DNA from: an uncultured Kineosporia sp.
Lineage (GTDB): Bacteria; Actinomycetota; Actinomycetes; Actinomycetales; Kineosporiaceae
Direction of reading: 5' to 3'
Length of the DNA: 19,939 bases
Assembly (NCBI GenBank): GCA_937859855.1
Contig: CALMAR010000496.1
Span: 1-19,939 of the forward strand
A program made the position numbers and the translations under genes. Positions 1-7,331 of the stretch are shown here, one piece after another (position 1 is the stretch's first letter; every line of letters starts with the position of its first letter). The notes beneath the pieces were generated by a model. It was not told where the DNA came from. It made no database searches and saw nothing but the letters and a program-made list of their open reading frames with translations.

Positions 1-16
1 GATTGAATCCTCCGCG

Positions 17-1984
17 TCAGGACCGGCGAGCGGCGGCGGCGAAGAACGCCGGGCCGTTCGGCGTGCCCAAGCCGGTCTCATCGTCATAACCGGGAACCGA
101 GTGAATGGTCGAGGTCTGAACGTCGATGTGCTGCAACCGGAACAGGTATCCCTCGCTGGCATCGACGAAGTTGCTGTAGTCGGTGCGCACCTGATACTTC
201 GGCGTGGCCGGGGCCACCACATCGAAGATCGCCGACTTGGGCAACCGGTACAGCAATGGATTCACGAAACCCAATGGCTTACCAGCCAATTGCGAAGCCA
301 CGGCCAGCATTCCGGCGGTCAGCGGTGAGGAGAGGCTGGTCCCACCGATGCGGTACTGATCCCAATAGGTCCCGTCCGGGAACTCCTGGGTCTCTCCGAC
401 CAGGAACCCGGTGTTCGGATCGCCGGGCGCGGAGATGTCCGGCGTGACCCGGGCCGGCGAGCCGTAGTAGTTGGCGATCCGGGAGGGCACCACGCCCCGC
501 TGGTAGAACGGCTGGCTGAACAGCTGGCTGGGTCCGCCGCCGCCACCGGAGCTGTACACCGGGTCCTCCCACGACGTGCCGTCGTCCGACAATGCGGAAT
601 ACGCGTTCTGCCAGCCCCATTCACCGATCCGGTGACCGGACCGGCCGATCGCGACGCTGGTCCCGCCGACGGAGGTGATGTACGGCAGGTCGGAGGGGAA
701 GGGAACCATCTTGGCGGCCAGGTCGGTGCCGCCCGCGGTGTAGTCCCCGGAGTCGCCGCTGGAGAACAGCACCGACTGGCCGGTCAGCGCCGCCTCAAGC
801 GAGAAGTAGCGGAAGAAGTTGACGAGCGCCGGCCCGGGGTTGTCGGTGTCCGCGTCGCCGTAGGTCCAGGAGTCGGTGATGATGTCCGCCACGTGGCTGT
901 CGATCGTCTGGGCCCAGGCCTCGTCCAGCCCGTTCACCTGGTCGGCGCCCGCAACGAAAACGATCTTGGCGCCGGGTGCCATGGCGTGCACGGCCTCGAC
1001 GTCCAGCGTCTCTTCCCCGTACCAGCCCTGCGCGAGCTCGGGGTCGGTCACATTGAAGCTGCTGGGGCGGATCTGGCGGAACTGGCCGGGGGCCAGCAGC
1101 GGCTGGTGATGGACCCGGTTGTACTTCTGCGCGTCCTGCAGGATGGTCGGCGCGGCGTAGGCATCGGTGATCGCCACCGTGACGCCTCTGCCGGTGACGC
1201 CGGACTTCAGCAGCGGGGTCTCGCCGTAGGCCGACTGGTACTGCTGGGGCACATAACCGCAGACCGCGTAGGGCTGCTTCCGGCCGTTCGCGGCTGGCTG
1301 GCTGGTGGCGATCTTCTGCCCGAAGTAGGCCGAGCAGGGCTGGACGCCGTACCGCGAACCGGCCGGGGGGCCGGGCAGCGTATCGGCGGGCTTCTTGATC
1401 GAGGCTCCCTGGTCCACCCCGATGACGCCGGTGATCGCGGCGGCGACTGCTGCCGGAACGTCGCTGGGCAGGGACAGCTCGGTGGTGTTGGCCTGCACCG
1501 TCTGGCCCTGGAAGGTGTACGTCGACATCGAGGTCGCGAAGGTCTTCTCGATCTGGGCGGCGGTGCCGCTGGCCTGCACGTAGGCGCCGCCGAGGGTGCC
1601 GCGGACGGTAAAGCCCTGCGACGTCAGCCAGCTCCTCACCGCGGACGTCACCGAGCTCGGCGGAGCGTACTGGGCCAGGAACTGGGCCCGGCTGAGCGGA
1701 TGTCCGTAACTGGAGCTGGCCGGGTCGGAGATTCGCTGCAGGGTGGCTTCGGCGCCGGCCTGGTCACGCAGGCCGAGCAGGACGCCGAAGTTGATCTTCT
1801 GACCGGAGCTGGTATGGCTGATCGGCCTCGCCTTGGCCAGCCACTGCGGCTTGCTCTGCGGGAGCGGTCGCCGCGGTGCCGCCGCACTGGCTGGTCCGCT
1901 GGTGACGAAGGGCGCCAGCACCAGGGCGGCCACGATCGGTGCCATGGCCAGGCGTTGACCTCGGCTGCTCCAGCCAATCCTCAT
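17..1984 (-). CDS. Secreted sedolisin (S53) serine-carboxyl peptidase, pro-kumamolisin type
   Basis: Predicted acid-active extracellular endopeptidase, made as a preproprotein of about 655 aa. A signal peptide (basic n-region, hydrophobic APIVAALVLAPFV, Ala-rich cleavage region near residue 36) is followed by a pro-domain to about residue 200 and then the S53 catalytic domain. The sedolisin residues are visible: E324 and D328 in EETLD, the oxyanion Asp D411 in SSGDSGD, and the nucleophile S550 in GGTSLSSP. The C-terminal GYDDETGLGTPNG matches the family's calcium-binding loop. I start at the second ATG because AAGGAG abuts the ATG at 1993 but lies 9 nt before the one at 1984. A plausible promoter is GCGACA (2067-2072) with TAGGTT (2044-2049), 17 bp apart. 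It stands alone and likely scavenges extracellular protein. Family assignment is firm; the substrate is unknown. Confidence 0.93.
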   Translation of the reverse strand: MRIGWSSRGQRLAMAPIVAALVLAPFVTSGPASAAAPRRPLPQSKPQWLAKARPISHTSSGQKINFGVLLGLRDQAGAEATLQRISDPASSSYGHPLSRAQFLAQYAPPSSVTSAVRSWLTSQGFTVRGTLGGAYVQASGTAAQIEKTFATSMSTYTFQGQTVQANTTELSLPSDVPAAVAAAITGVIGVDQGASIKKPADTLPGPPAGSRYGVQPCSAYFGQKIATSQPAANGRKQPYAVCGYVPQQYQSAYGETPLLKSGVTGRGVTVAITDAYAAPTILQDAQKYNRVHHQPLLAPGQFRQIRPSSFNVTDPELAQGWYGEETLDVEAVHAMAPGAKIVFVAGADQVNGLDEAWAQTIDSHVADIITDSWTYGDADTDNPGPALVNFFRYFSLEAALTGQSVLFSSGDSGDYTAGGTDLAAKMVPFPSDLPYITSVGGTSVAIGRSGHRIGEWGWQNAYSALSDDGTSWEDPVYSSGGGGGPSQLFSQPFYQRGVVPSRIANYYGSPARVTPDISAPGDPNTGFLVGETQEFPDGTYWDQYRIGGTSLSSPLTAGMLAVASQLAGKPLGFVNPLLYRLPKSAIFDVVAPATPKYQVRTDYSNFVDASEGYLFRLQHIDVQTSTIHSVPGYDDETGLGTPNGPAFFAAAARRS

Positions 1985-2043
1985 CTGCCGCATCTCCTTG
2001 GTGGTGAGTCTGGCCAGGCACTCAGCTGCGCCAGTACGTACAG

Positions 2044-2072
2044 AACCTAAGGGGCACAGCCTCGGATGTCGC
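2044..2072 (-). promoter_or_regulatory. Candidate promoter of the sedolisin gene
   Basis: On the minus strand a -35-like GCGACA (2072-2067; GACA matches the consensus) is followed after 17 bp by TAGGTT (2049-2044), which fits the actinobacterial TANNNT -10. The start codon lies about 60 nt downstream. A GTACGTAC palindrome at 2034-2041 would fall near the transcription start. Pattern match only. Confidence 0.4.
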
Positions 2073-2096
2073 CTATTTGGAGAAATGTTTACCCAG

Positions 2097-2140
2097 CCGG
2101 ATGGCGGCCGGATGGCGGCCGGATGGCGGCCGGATGGTGG
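2097..2140. repeat. Tandem repeat, four 11-bp units (CCGGATGGCGG)
   Basis: Three perfect copies of CCGGATGGCGG and a fourth with one change (CCGGATGGTGG) run head to tail. They lie in the 191-bp gap between the PIG-L gene and the sedolisin gene, just upstream of the candidate sedolisin promoter. The 11-bp period is close to one helical turn. It may be a slippage product or an array of protein-binding half-sites. Confidence 0.9.
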
Positions 2141-2175
2141 CCGCGTGAGCGCTCGGAGCTCGGCGCTGAACCGGA

Positions 2176-2970
2176 TCAGGGCCGGGAGTGCTGCGGGGCC
2201 TGGCCCAGACCCTGCAGCTCGTGCTCGATGGAGCCACCGGCCCAGGCAGGATTGACCCGGATCAGGTGTTCATGGCCGAGGAACGCCCGTCGCAGGCCGT
2301 CGGGCAGGCCGTCGAACGGGGAGGATTGCGAACGGTGCAGAGCGATGGCCGCTTCGCGGGCGCCCAGATGGGCCTGGGTGTCCAGGACGGTGGTGATCTG
2401 GTCGTCGGGGGTGCCGATGTCGGGCAGCTGCGTGTAGGCGGCGGCATCCTGATCGCCGGCGTGATGGCGAACCCAGTCGTGCATCAAGGACCGCGGCAGG
2501 CAGTGCAGATAGAGCACGGCCGAGGAGCCGGCGATGATCCGCTCGACCACGGTGCGCAGGCGCAGATGATCGCGATGACCGTCGCTGCCATCGAGCGTGA
2601 CGACCACGTCGGGATGGTGTCGTTCGATGGCCGAGCGCACTGCCTTGGTCACCTCATCGTCTGCGGCACCGCACAGCGTGCCCGGGGCGGGTTCGCCGTC
2701 CATGCCCGAGTCCTCGAATCCGAGCAACTCGACCTCCGCGACGCCAAGGGCCCGGGCGGCGGCATGTAACTCCGCCTCCCGGAGCGCGCCGACGCCGCCG
2801 GAGAGGTCGGCGCCGGCCCTGACCTCTCCCGCCTCACCCCGGGTCGCGCAGATCACGACGGTGTGTGCTCCGGTGGCCGCCGCGTGCAGAAGCAGGGAGC
2901 CGCAGCCGAAGGTCTCGTCGTCGGGGTGCGCCACGACCACCAGCACCCGCGCGCGGCTGGGCGCGGTCAC
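2176..2970 (-). CDS. PIG-L/LmbE-family zinc-dependent N-deacetylase
   Basis: Predicted cytoplasmic Zn-dependent amide hydrolase of 264 aa, the normal family length. The N-terminal strand VLVVVAHPDDE (HPDD at residues 15-18) and the later HRDH (residues 132-135) supply the usual His/Asp/His zinc site and the general-base Asp. The start is GTG at 2970: it overlaps the stop of the upstream gene as GTGA, and the HPDDE strand begins about 8 residues in, as is typical. Longer open frames reaching 3072 run into the neighbouring gene. Known members remove acetyl groups from GlcNAc-inositol, bacillithiol precursors, glycopeptides and similar amides; nothing here points to a sugar. Coupling to a HOD-like dioxygenase suggests an N-acyl aromatic amide as substrate, which is my inference. 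A mycothiol-type deacetylase is the main alternative. Confidence 0.88.
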   Translation of the reverse strand: MTAPSRARVLVVVAHPDDETFGCGSLLLHAAATGAHTVVICATRGEAGEVRAGADLSGGVGALREAELHAAARALGVAEVELLGFEDSGMDGEPAPGTLCGAADDEVTKAVRSAIERHHPDVVVTLDGSDGHRDHLRLRTVVERIIAGSSAVLYLHCLPRSLMHDWVRHHAGDQDAAAYTQLPDIGTPDDQITTVLDTQAHLGAREAAIALHRSQSSPFDGLPDGLRRAFLGHEHLIRVNPAWAGGSIEHELQGLGQAPQHSRP

Positions 2971-3755
2971 GACAACCCCTGCACGAAAGACTCGATCCGG
3001 GTGGCCATGTCCGTGGGCACTTCGAACATCGGAAAGTGGCTCCGCGCGTCGAGCCGGGCAACGGAGAACCATTCGTGCGTGGCGGAGTAATCCTGCTGGG
3101 CGGCCAGCACGCCGTCATCGACTGGCTGAGCGTAGAGGTGCAGGACGGGACAGGGCTGCAGTGCCGCGAGCGCGTCGAGCGGTACCGGCGCGGCAGCGAA
3201 ACCAGCCTCGATCTCACGGCCCGCTCGTTGCCAGTGCCGCTGGCCGTAGGTGCACATCGAGGCAACGTAGTCGCGCAGCTCGGGGAGATCGAGGCCATCA
3301 GCCCACATCCCGGCCAGACCGGCCCTGACGTCAGCCCAGGCGGGTGACTGCAGCCCGGCCAGGGCACCGGCGAAACCGGGCGGCGTCCCCAGAACCATCC
3401 AGTCCAGAAGCACGACGCCGGGGACGGCGCTGGCGCCCAGCTGGCGGCGCAGCTGCACGGCTGACCATCCGGCGTGGGACAGCGTGACCGGCACCACGGC
3501 CTGGAGGCCAAGTGCGCTGATGACGTCGATCAGCGCTTCGACCACGGACTGGGTGGAGACGTCCGCCTGGGCGGGGGACTCGCCATGGTCGGGGAGGTCC
3601 ACGGTGATGACCCGGCGGTGCTCGCCTGCCCGTGCGGCCAAGCCGTCGAAGACGGTTCGGTCACCGCACCAGCCCGGCACGAACAACAGCGCGGGGCCGC
3701 CGTCGCCGATGTCGGTCATGGCCAGGCGGAGGCCGGGCCTCGAGTTGGTGATCAT
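2967..3755 (-). CDS. Alpha/beta-hydrolase-fold protein resembling cofactor-independent quinolone 2,4-dioxygenases (HOD/AqdC-like)
   Basis: 262 aa. The segments LLFVPGWCGD, PVTLSHAGWS, LLDWMVLG, HLYAQP, HEWFSVARL and SHFPMFEVP follow, in order and spacing, those of 1H-3-hydroxy-4-oxoquinaldine 2,4-dioxygenase (HOD) as I remember it. Equivalents of HOD Ser101, His102, Asp126, Trp160 and His251 are S93, H94, D118, W151 and H240. The Ser-to-Asp spacing is 25 residues in both. HOD uses the His/Asp dyad, without metal or flavin, to open 3-hydroxy-4-quinolones with O2, releasing CO and an N-acyl anthranilate. HOD His38 and His100 are replaced by G31 and L92, so the substrate may differ. The start is ATG 3755, with AGGAG 7 nt upstream; an upstream extension would run through the promoter. 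It is first of two coupled genes. The fold is certain; the dioxygenase activity is inferred, and an ordinary esterase is the alternative. Confidence 0.8.
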   Translation of the reverse strand: MITNSRPGLRLAMTDIGDGGPALLFVPGWCGDRTVFDGLAARAGEHRRVITVDLPDHGESPAQADVSTQSVVEALIDVISALGLQAVVPVTLSHAGWSAVQLRRQLGASAVPGVVLLDWMVLGTPPGFAGALAGLQSPAWADVRAGLAGMWADGLDLPELRDYVASMCTYGQRHWQRAGREIEAGFAAAPVPLDALAALQPCPVLHLYAQPVDDGVLAAQQDYSATHEWFSVARLDARSHFPMFEVPTDMATRIESFVQGLS

Positions 3756-3775
3756 GAATGTGCTCCTAAGTCCAT

Positions 3776-3829
3776 TACTGCCCTGTGCAGTACGCGAGCA
3801 GTTAAATACTGCGCAGGGCAGTATGTCAA
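3776..3829 (-). promoter_or_regulatory. Promoter with two TetR-type palindromic operators upstream of the HOD-like gene
   Basis: On the minus strand a consensus -35 TTGACA (3829-3824) is followed by exactly 17 bp and then TTTAAC (3806-3801, 4/6 to TATAAT). The 17-bp spacer is itself the palindrome TACTGC-N5-GCAGTA (3807-3823). A second copy, with 6-bp arms also perfect, lies at 3776-3792, at or just after the expected transcription start. The centres are 31 bp apart, about three helical turns, so bound dimers would share a face. This is the layout of a TetR-repressed promoter. The cognate regulator is not identifiable in the window. Confidence 0.75.
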
Positions 3830-4001
3830 GAGCCTCTTGGGCAGCCCATCCGCTCGTGCGCTCCGATCGCCACCCCGCCACGGCCGTTCCCGCGAACCTG
3901 GCCCTCGTGGTGGCTCTTGGGCTCTGGTCTGGCGGGATCACCCATAGTCTTGGGCCAAGAGGACGAGACAGGAACGACGCTCAGATGGGATCAGAGATCA
4001 G

Positions 4002-4919
4002 ATGAAGGCCTTCGGATACCAGCAGACCGGCGCCCCGGACGTTCAGGAGTTCCTTGACCTGGCCCAGCCGGAGCCGCTGGCCGGGGAACTGCTGGTAGAG
4101 GTCCGGGCCGCGGGAGTGAACCCGGTGGACTGGAAGATCCGTTCCGGGGCCTATGGCGCCGCCGACCCCAGCGATCTGCCCGCCGTCCTCGGCTCCGAGG
4201 TCGCCGGCGTCGTCCGCGCGGTGGGTCAGGACGTGGATGGCTTCGCGGTCGGCGACGAGGTGTTCGGTGCCACCGCGCCGGGCTCGGGCGGCTACGCCGA
4301 GTTCGCGCTGACCACCGCCAGCTCCACTGCCGCCAAGCCGGTCCAGGTGTCGTTCGTGGATGCCGCCACCCTGACCGTGGCCGCGGCGACCGCCTACGAC
4401 GGCGTCACCCAGTTGCAGCTTCAGCCTGGTCAGACCCTGCTGATCAACGGAGTCAGCGGCGGGGTTGGTGTCGCGGCCGCCCAGATCGCCCGTGACCTGG
4501 GCATCAATGTGATCGGTACGGCGGGGGCGGACAAGCAGCCGTTGATCGAGTCACTGGGTGCCACGTTGGTGGCGTACGGCGACGGGGTGGCCGATCGGAT
4601 CAGGGACCTGCTGCCCGACGGCGTGGACGCGATCTTCGATCTGGCCGGTGGGGACGGCCTGCGCGCCGTGGCCGGCCTGCTGCCGGACCGGGCCAAGCTG
4701 ATCAGCGCCGGGGATCCGGTCACCGCTGAGGAGCTCGGCGGTCACGCCATCGAACGGGACCGCACCAGCCGGGTGCTGACGATCGTCGCCCAGATGGTGG
4801 CCGATGGGAAACTCGACCCCAAGGTGGAGGACGTCCTGGCGCTGGACAAGGCCGCTGACGCAGTGGCCGCGGTCGAGACCGGTCACGCGAAGGGCAAGGT
4901 CGTCATCCAGGTCAGCTGA
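4002..4919 (+). CDS. Zinc-independent NADP-dependent MDR oxidoreductase (quinone oxidoreductase type)
   Basis: Predicted cytosolic NADPH-dependent reductase of quinones or activated alkenes, 305 aa. The N-terminal GroES-like domain carries AAGVNPVDWKIRSG, typical of QOR and zinc-free MDR proteins, and lacks the GHE and four-Cys zinc motifs. The Rossmann domain has GVSGGVGVAAAQIA (about residues 149-162), the AxxGxxG-type nucleotide site. The C-terminus AKGKVVIQVS is the family's usual ending. The ATG at 4002 is chosen because MKAFGYQQTG is the canonical N-terminus; its SD is weak (AGAGATCAG). It is divergent from the HOD-like gene across 246 bp, but the TetR-type operators sit on the other gene's promoter. 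The physiological substrate is unknown. Confidence 0.88.
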   Translation: MKAFGYQQTGAPDVQEFLDLAQPEPLAGELLVEVRAAGVNPVDWKIRSGAYGAADPSDLPAVLGSEVAGVVRAVGQDVDGFAVGDEVFGATAPGSGGYAEFALTTASSTAAKPVQVSFVDAATLTVAAATAYDGVTQLQLQPGQTLLINGVSGGVGVAAAQIARDLGINVIGTAGADKQPLIESLGATLVAYGDGVADRIRDLLPDGVDAIFDLAGGDGLRAVAGLLPDRAKLISAGDPVTAEELGGHAIERDRTSRVLTIVAQMVADGKLDPKVEDVLALDKAADAVAAVETGHAKGKVVIQVS

Positions 4920-5243
4920 TGAACAGCAGGAACAGGTGGCGGCCTGGCTGGTGGAAGAGATTCCCTTCTTGCTCCGCGAGAAGCCTTAAAGGAAAACAAC
5001 ATTGATCGGGGCCAGCCGCACCGACGTGGACACGGCCCGACACCCAGATCGTGCTCGCTTCACCGCTGCTCGGGCGCTGAAGCACGGAGGTCATGGGGAT
5101 CACCGTGACCGTGCGCGCCATCGGGCTGGGATGACGTGCCGCCTGCCCCGGACCAGTGGCCCAGCAGTCCGAACCAGGCAGCGTCCACGAGCCCGAGGCT
5201 ATCGCCGGGTCAAACGCCAGGAGACCGCGACCGGTAGCCGGGA
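4920..5243. other. 324-bp intergenic region with no convincing gene
   Basis: This lies between two convergent genes. An open frame at 4918-4986 reads like a plausible protein tail (EQQEQVAAWLVEEIPFLL) but has no start of its own outside the upstream gene, so at most it is a gene remnant. A short inverted repeat GGTCA...TGACC spans 5089-5110. I see no strong terminator hairpin, RNA gene or repeat. Confidence 0.6.
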
Positions 5244-6428
5244 TCAGGGTTCGAAGACGACTTTCACCGCACCGTCGGCCTTGGCCTGGAACATCTCGTA
5301 GGCGTCAGGGGCATCACTGAGGGGCAGCGTATGAGTGGCGAAACCGTCCACTCCGAGCGGGTCCTCGTCGGTCAGCAGCGGCAGAATGTCGGGTGCCCAG
5401 CGGTGCACGTTGGCCTGCCCCATCCGGAACTCGATCTGCTTGTCGAACATCCTCAGCATCGGCATCGGATCCGCCGCGCCGCCGTAGACGCCGGCCAGCG
5501 AGACGGTCCCCCCGCGCCGGACGATGTCGATCGCGTGGTGCAGCGCGTTCAGCCGGTCGACTCCCACGGTCGTCATCAATTTTCGTGCCAGGGCACTGGG
5601 CAGAAGGGTGGTGGCGGTGGCCGCAGTCTTCGCCACCGGTGAGCCGTGTGCCTCCATCCCGACGGCGTCGATCACCGCATCCGGTCCGCGGCCACCGGTC
5701 AGCGAACGGATGTGGTCGCCCAAGTCGTTCTCATGCTCGTTCAGGTCGACCGTGGTAACCCCGCGCGCCGCGGATCGGGCCAGTCGCTCCGGCACCAGGT
5801 CGACCCCGATCACGGTCCCGGCCCCCAGATGCAGGGCGACGCGGGCGGCCATGTCTCCGATCGGGCCCAGCCCGAGCACCGCGACAGTGCCGCCATCCGG
5901 TACTGCGGCGTACTGCACCGCCTGCCACGCCGTGGGCAGCACGTCGGACAGGAACAGGAAGCGCTGGTCGGCCGGCCCTTCCGGGACCTTGATCGGCAGC
6001 GTGTTGCCGAAGGGCACCCTTAGGTACTCGGCCTGGCCGCCCGGCACCTGCCCATACAACTTGGTGTAGCCGAAAAGTGCTGCGCCACTTCCATACTCAT
6101 GCACCTGGGTGGTTTCGCACTGTGAGTGCAGGCCCTGCCCGCACATGAAGCAGGTACCACAGGAGATGTTGAACGGGACGACCACCCGGTCTCCGGCCTG
6201 GACCTCGGTCACATCCGCGCCGACCTCGGCCACGACGCCCATGGGCTCATGCCCGAGGATGTCTCCGGGGTCAAGGAACGGCCCCAGCACTTCGTACAGA
6301 TGCAGGTCCGAGCCGCAAAGCCCGGTCGAGGTGACCTTCACGATGATGTCGGTCGAATCCTTGATCACCGGGTCGGGGACGTCCTCGACGCGTACGTCGC
6401 GTTTGCCTTGCCAGGTCAGTGCTTTCAT
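5244..6428 (-). CDS. Zinc-dependent alcohol dehydrogenase (formaldehyde-dehydrogenase-like MDR)
   Basis: Predicted NAD(P)-dependent, zinc-containing alcohol or aldehyde dehydrogenase of 394 aa. The catalytic zinc ligands are visible (C38 in GLCGSD, GHE at 59-61, D164 in SDVLPTAW). The structural zinc site is C90-x2-C93-x2-C96-x7-C104. The NAD-binding motif GLGPIG is at about 186-191. The length and the long insertion before the C-terminus match the glutathione-independent FDH-like subgroup rather than class III ADH. ATG 6428 has AGAAGGA upstream. It is the last gene of a minus-strand cluster, 45 bp after an SDR gene. The natural substrate cannot be told from sequence. Confidence 0.9.
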   Translation of the reverse strand: MKALTWQGKRDVRVEDVPDPVIKDSTDIIVKVTSTGLCGSDLHLYEVLGPFLDPGDILGHEPMGVVAEVGADVTEVQAGDRVVVPFNISCGTCFMCGQGLHSQCETTQVHEYGSGAALFGYTKLYGQVPGGQAEYLRVPFGNTLPIKVPEGPADQRFLFLSDVLPTAWQAVQYAAVPDGGTVAVLGLGPIGDMAARVALHLGAGTVIGVDLVPERLARSAARGVTTVDLNEHENDLGDHIRSLTGGRGPDAVIDAVGMEAHGSPVAKTAATATTLLPSALARKLMTTVGVDRLNALHHAIDIVRRGGTVSLAGVYGGAADPMPMLRMFDKQIEFRMGQANVHRWAPDILPLLTDEDPLGVDGFATHTLPLSDAPDAYEMFQAKADGAVKVVFEP

Positions 6429-6473
6429 GACAGTCCTTCTCTCTTCACTATTCGTCCATAGGTTTGGCGCCGG

Positions 6474-7331
6474 TCAGCCCGCCAGCTCCTCGGAGGCGCG
6501 GAAGACGTTGCCATCGGTGGCTGGGCGGGGTCTCTGGTCCAGAGCCAGCCGGGTGAATAGGGGGCCGACCAGGGTGTCGTAGACCCATGGGGCGGCGGTG
6601 AAACCGAGCCGCATCAGCCCGTTGGCGGGCCCGGCCGCCGCCTGCCGGCGGTGCCGATCGATGCTGCGCAGCACTTTCCGGGCTACCGCCTCGGGACTCA
6701 GGACCGGCGGTGGCGGTGATCCGGCCTGGCCGATGTAGGTCGCGGCGTCCTGGTAGATGGACGTCGCCACGCCGCCGGGAGACACCATCAGGACGTGCAG
6801 GCCGGGCGTCGAGCGGCCTTCCTGCTGCAGCACCCGGACCAGTCCCCGGACTGCCCACTTGGAGGTGACGTACGAGCCCATCAGCGGGGCAGTGACCTGA
6901 CCGAGCACGGACCCGATCACCATCAGTACTCCAGACCCGGCTGGTTCGAACACGCTCAGCGCTTCACGCGCCACATTCGTGGTGCCCTGCACGCCGACGT
7001 CCACGGCGTGGTTCCAGACCTCCGGGGGCACTTCGGTGACCCGGCCATAGGCGACCACAGCAGCGGTGTGGACGACGACGTCGAGATGGCCGTGCCGCTG
7101 TACCGCCGACTGGACGGCGGCCCGGACCGCAGCTGGATCGGCCACGTCGGTGACCACTGCCGTCGCCGACGATCCGCGCGCCTCGCAGGCCGCCACCAGC
7201 TGGTTCAGCCGGTTCCTGGATCGCCCGGCCAGGACCAGCTGGGCGCCGCGGGCGGCGTAGGCCAGCGTGACCGCGCGGCCGATACCACCGCTGGCCCCGG
7301 TGACCAGAACGACCGGATGGTCACCGGTCAC
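6474..7331 (-). CDS. Short-chain dehydrogenase/reductase (classical SDR)
   Basis: Predicted NAD(P)-dependent oxidoreductase of 285 aa with a C-terminal extension beyond the 250-residue SDR core. The cofactor motif TGASGGIG is at residues 11-18. The catalytic Ser-Tyr-Lys are S141, Y154 and K158 (YVTSK). The usual NNAG is HTAA. GTG 7331 is chosen because GGGAGGGG lies about 8 nt upstream; it overlaps the preceding gene by 11 bp. ATG 7349 is an alternative start. The C-terminal part (GFTAAPWVYDTLVGPLF) resembles tails of membrane-associated actinobacterial SDRs, but I cannot define a clear membrane helix. It is co-transcribed with SRPBCC, hemerythrin and ADH genes. Substrate unknown. Confidence 0.9.
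   Translation of the reverse strand: MTGDHPVVLVTGASGGIGRAVTLAYAARGAQLVLAGRSRNRLNQLVAACEARGSSATAVVTDVADPAAVRAAVQSAVQRHGHLDVVVHTAAVVAYGRVTEVPPEVWNHAVDVGVQGTTNVAREALSVFEPAGSGVLMVIGSVLGQVTAPLMGSYVTSKWAVRGLVRVLQQEGRSTPGLHVLMVSPGGVATSIYQDAATYIGQAGSPPPPVLSPEAVARKVLRSIDRHRRQAAAGPANGLMRLGFTAAPWVYDTLVGPLFTRLALDQRPRPATDGNVFRASEELAG

Noticed and set aside
632..2050. Long plus-strand open frame (472 codons) opposite the sedolisin gene
   Set aside because: It is antisense to a gene with full catalytic motifs, its translation is Gly/Arg/Ala-rich without recognisable domains, and such frames are common in high-GC DNA.
3835..3955. Three copies of TCTTGGGC (3835, 3915, 3948) before the QOR-like gene, the last within CTTGGGCCAAG
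   Set aside because: Irregular spacing (80 and 33 bp) and a short word; likely chance, although the 11-bp palindrome could be an operator.
4918..4989. Protein-like tail EQQEQVAAWLVEEIPFLL
   Set aside because: Reads plausibly but has no start codon with SD and no upstream partner; too short to call a pseudogene.
4919..5005. ATGA-overlap mini-gene (28 codons) after the QOR-like gene
   Set aside because: The product would be an Arg/Trp-rich short peptide with no SD or recognisable feature; the overlap is probably chance.
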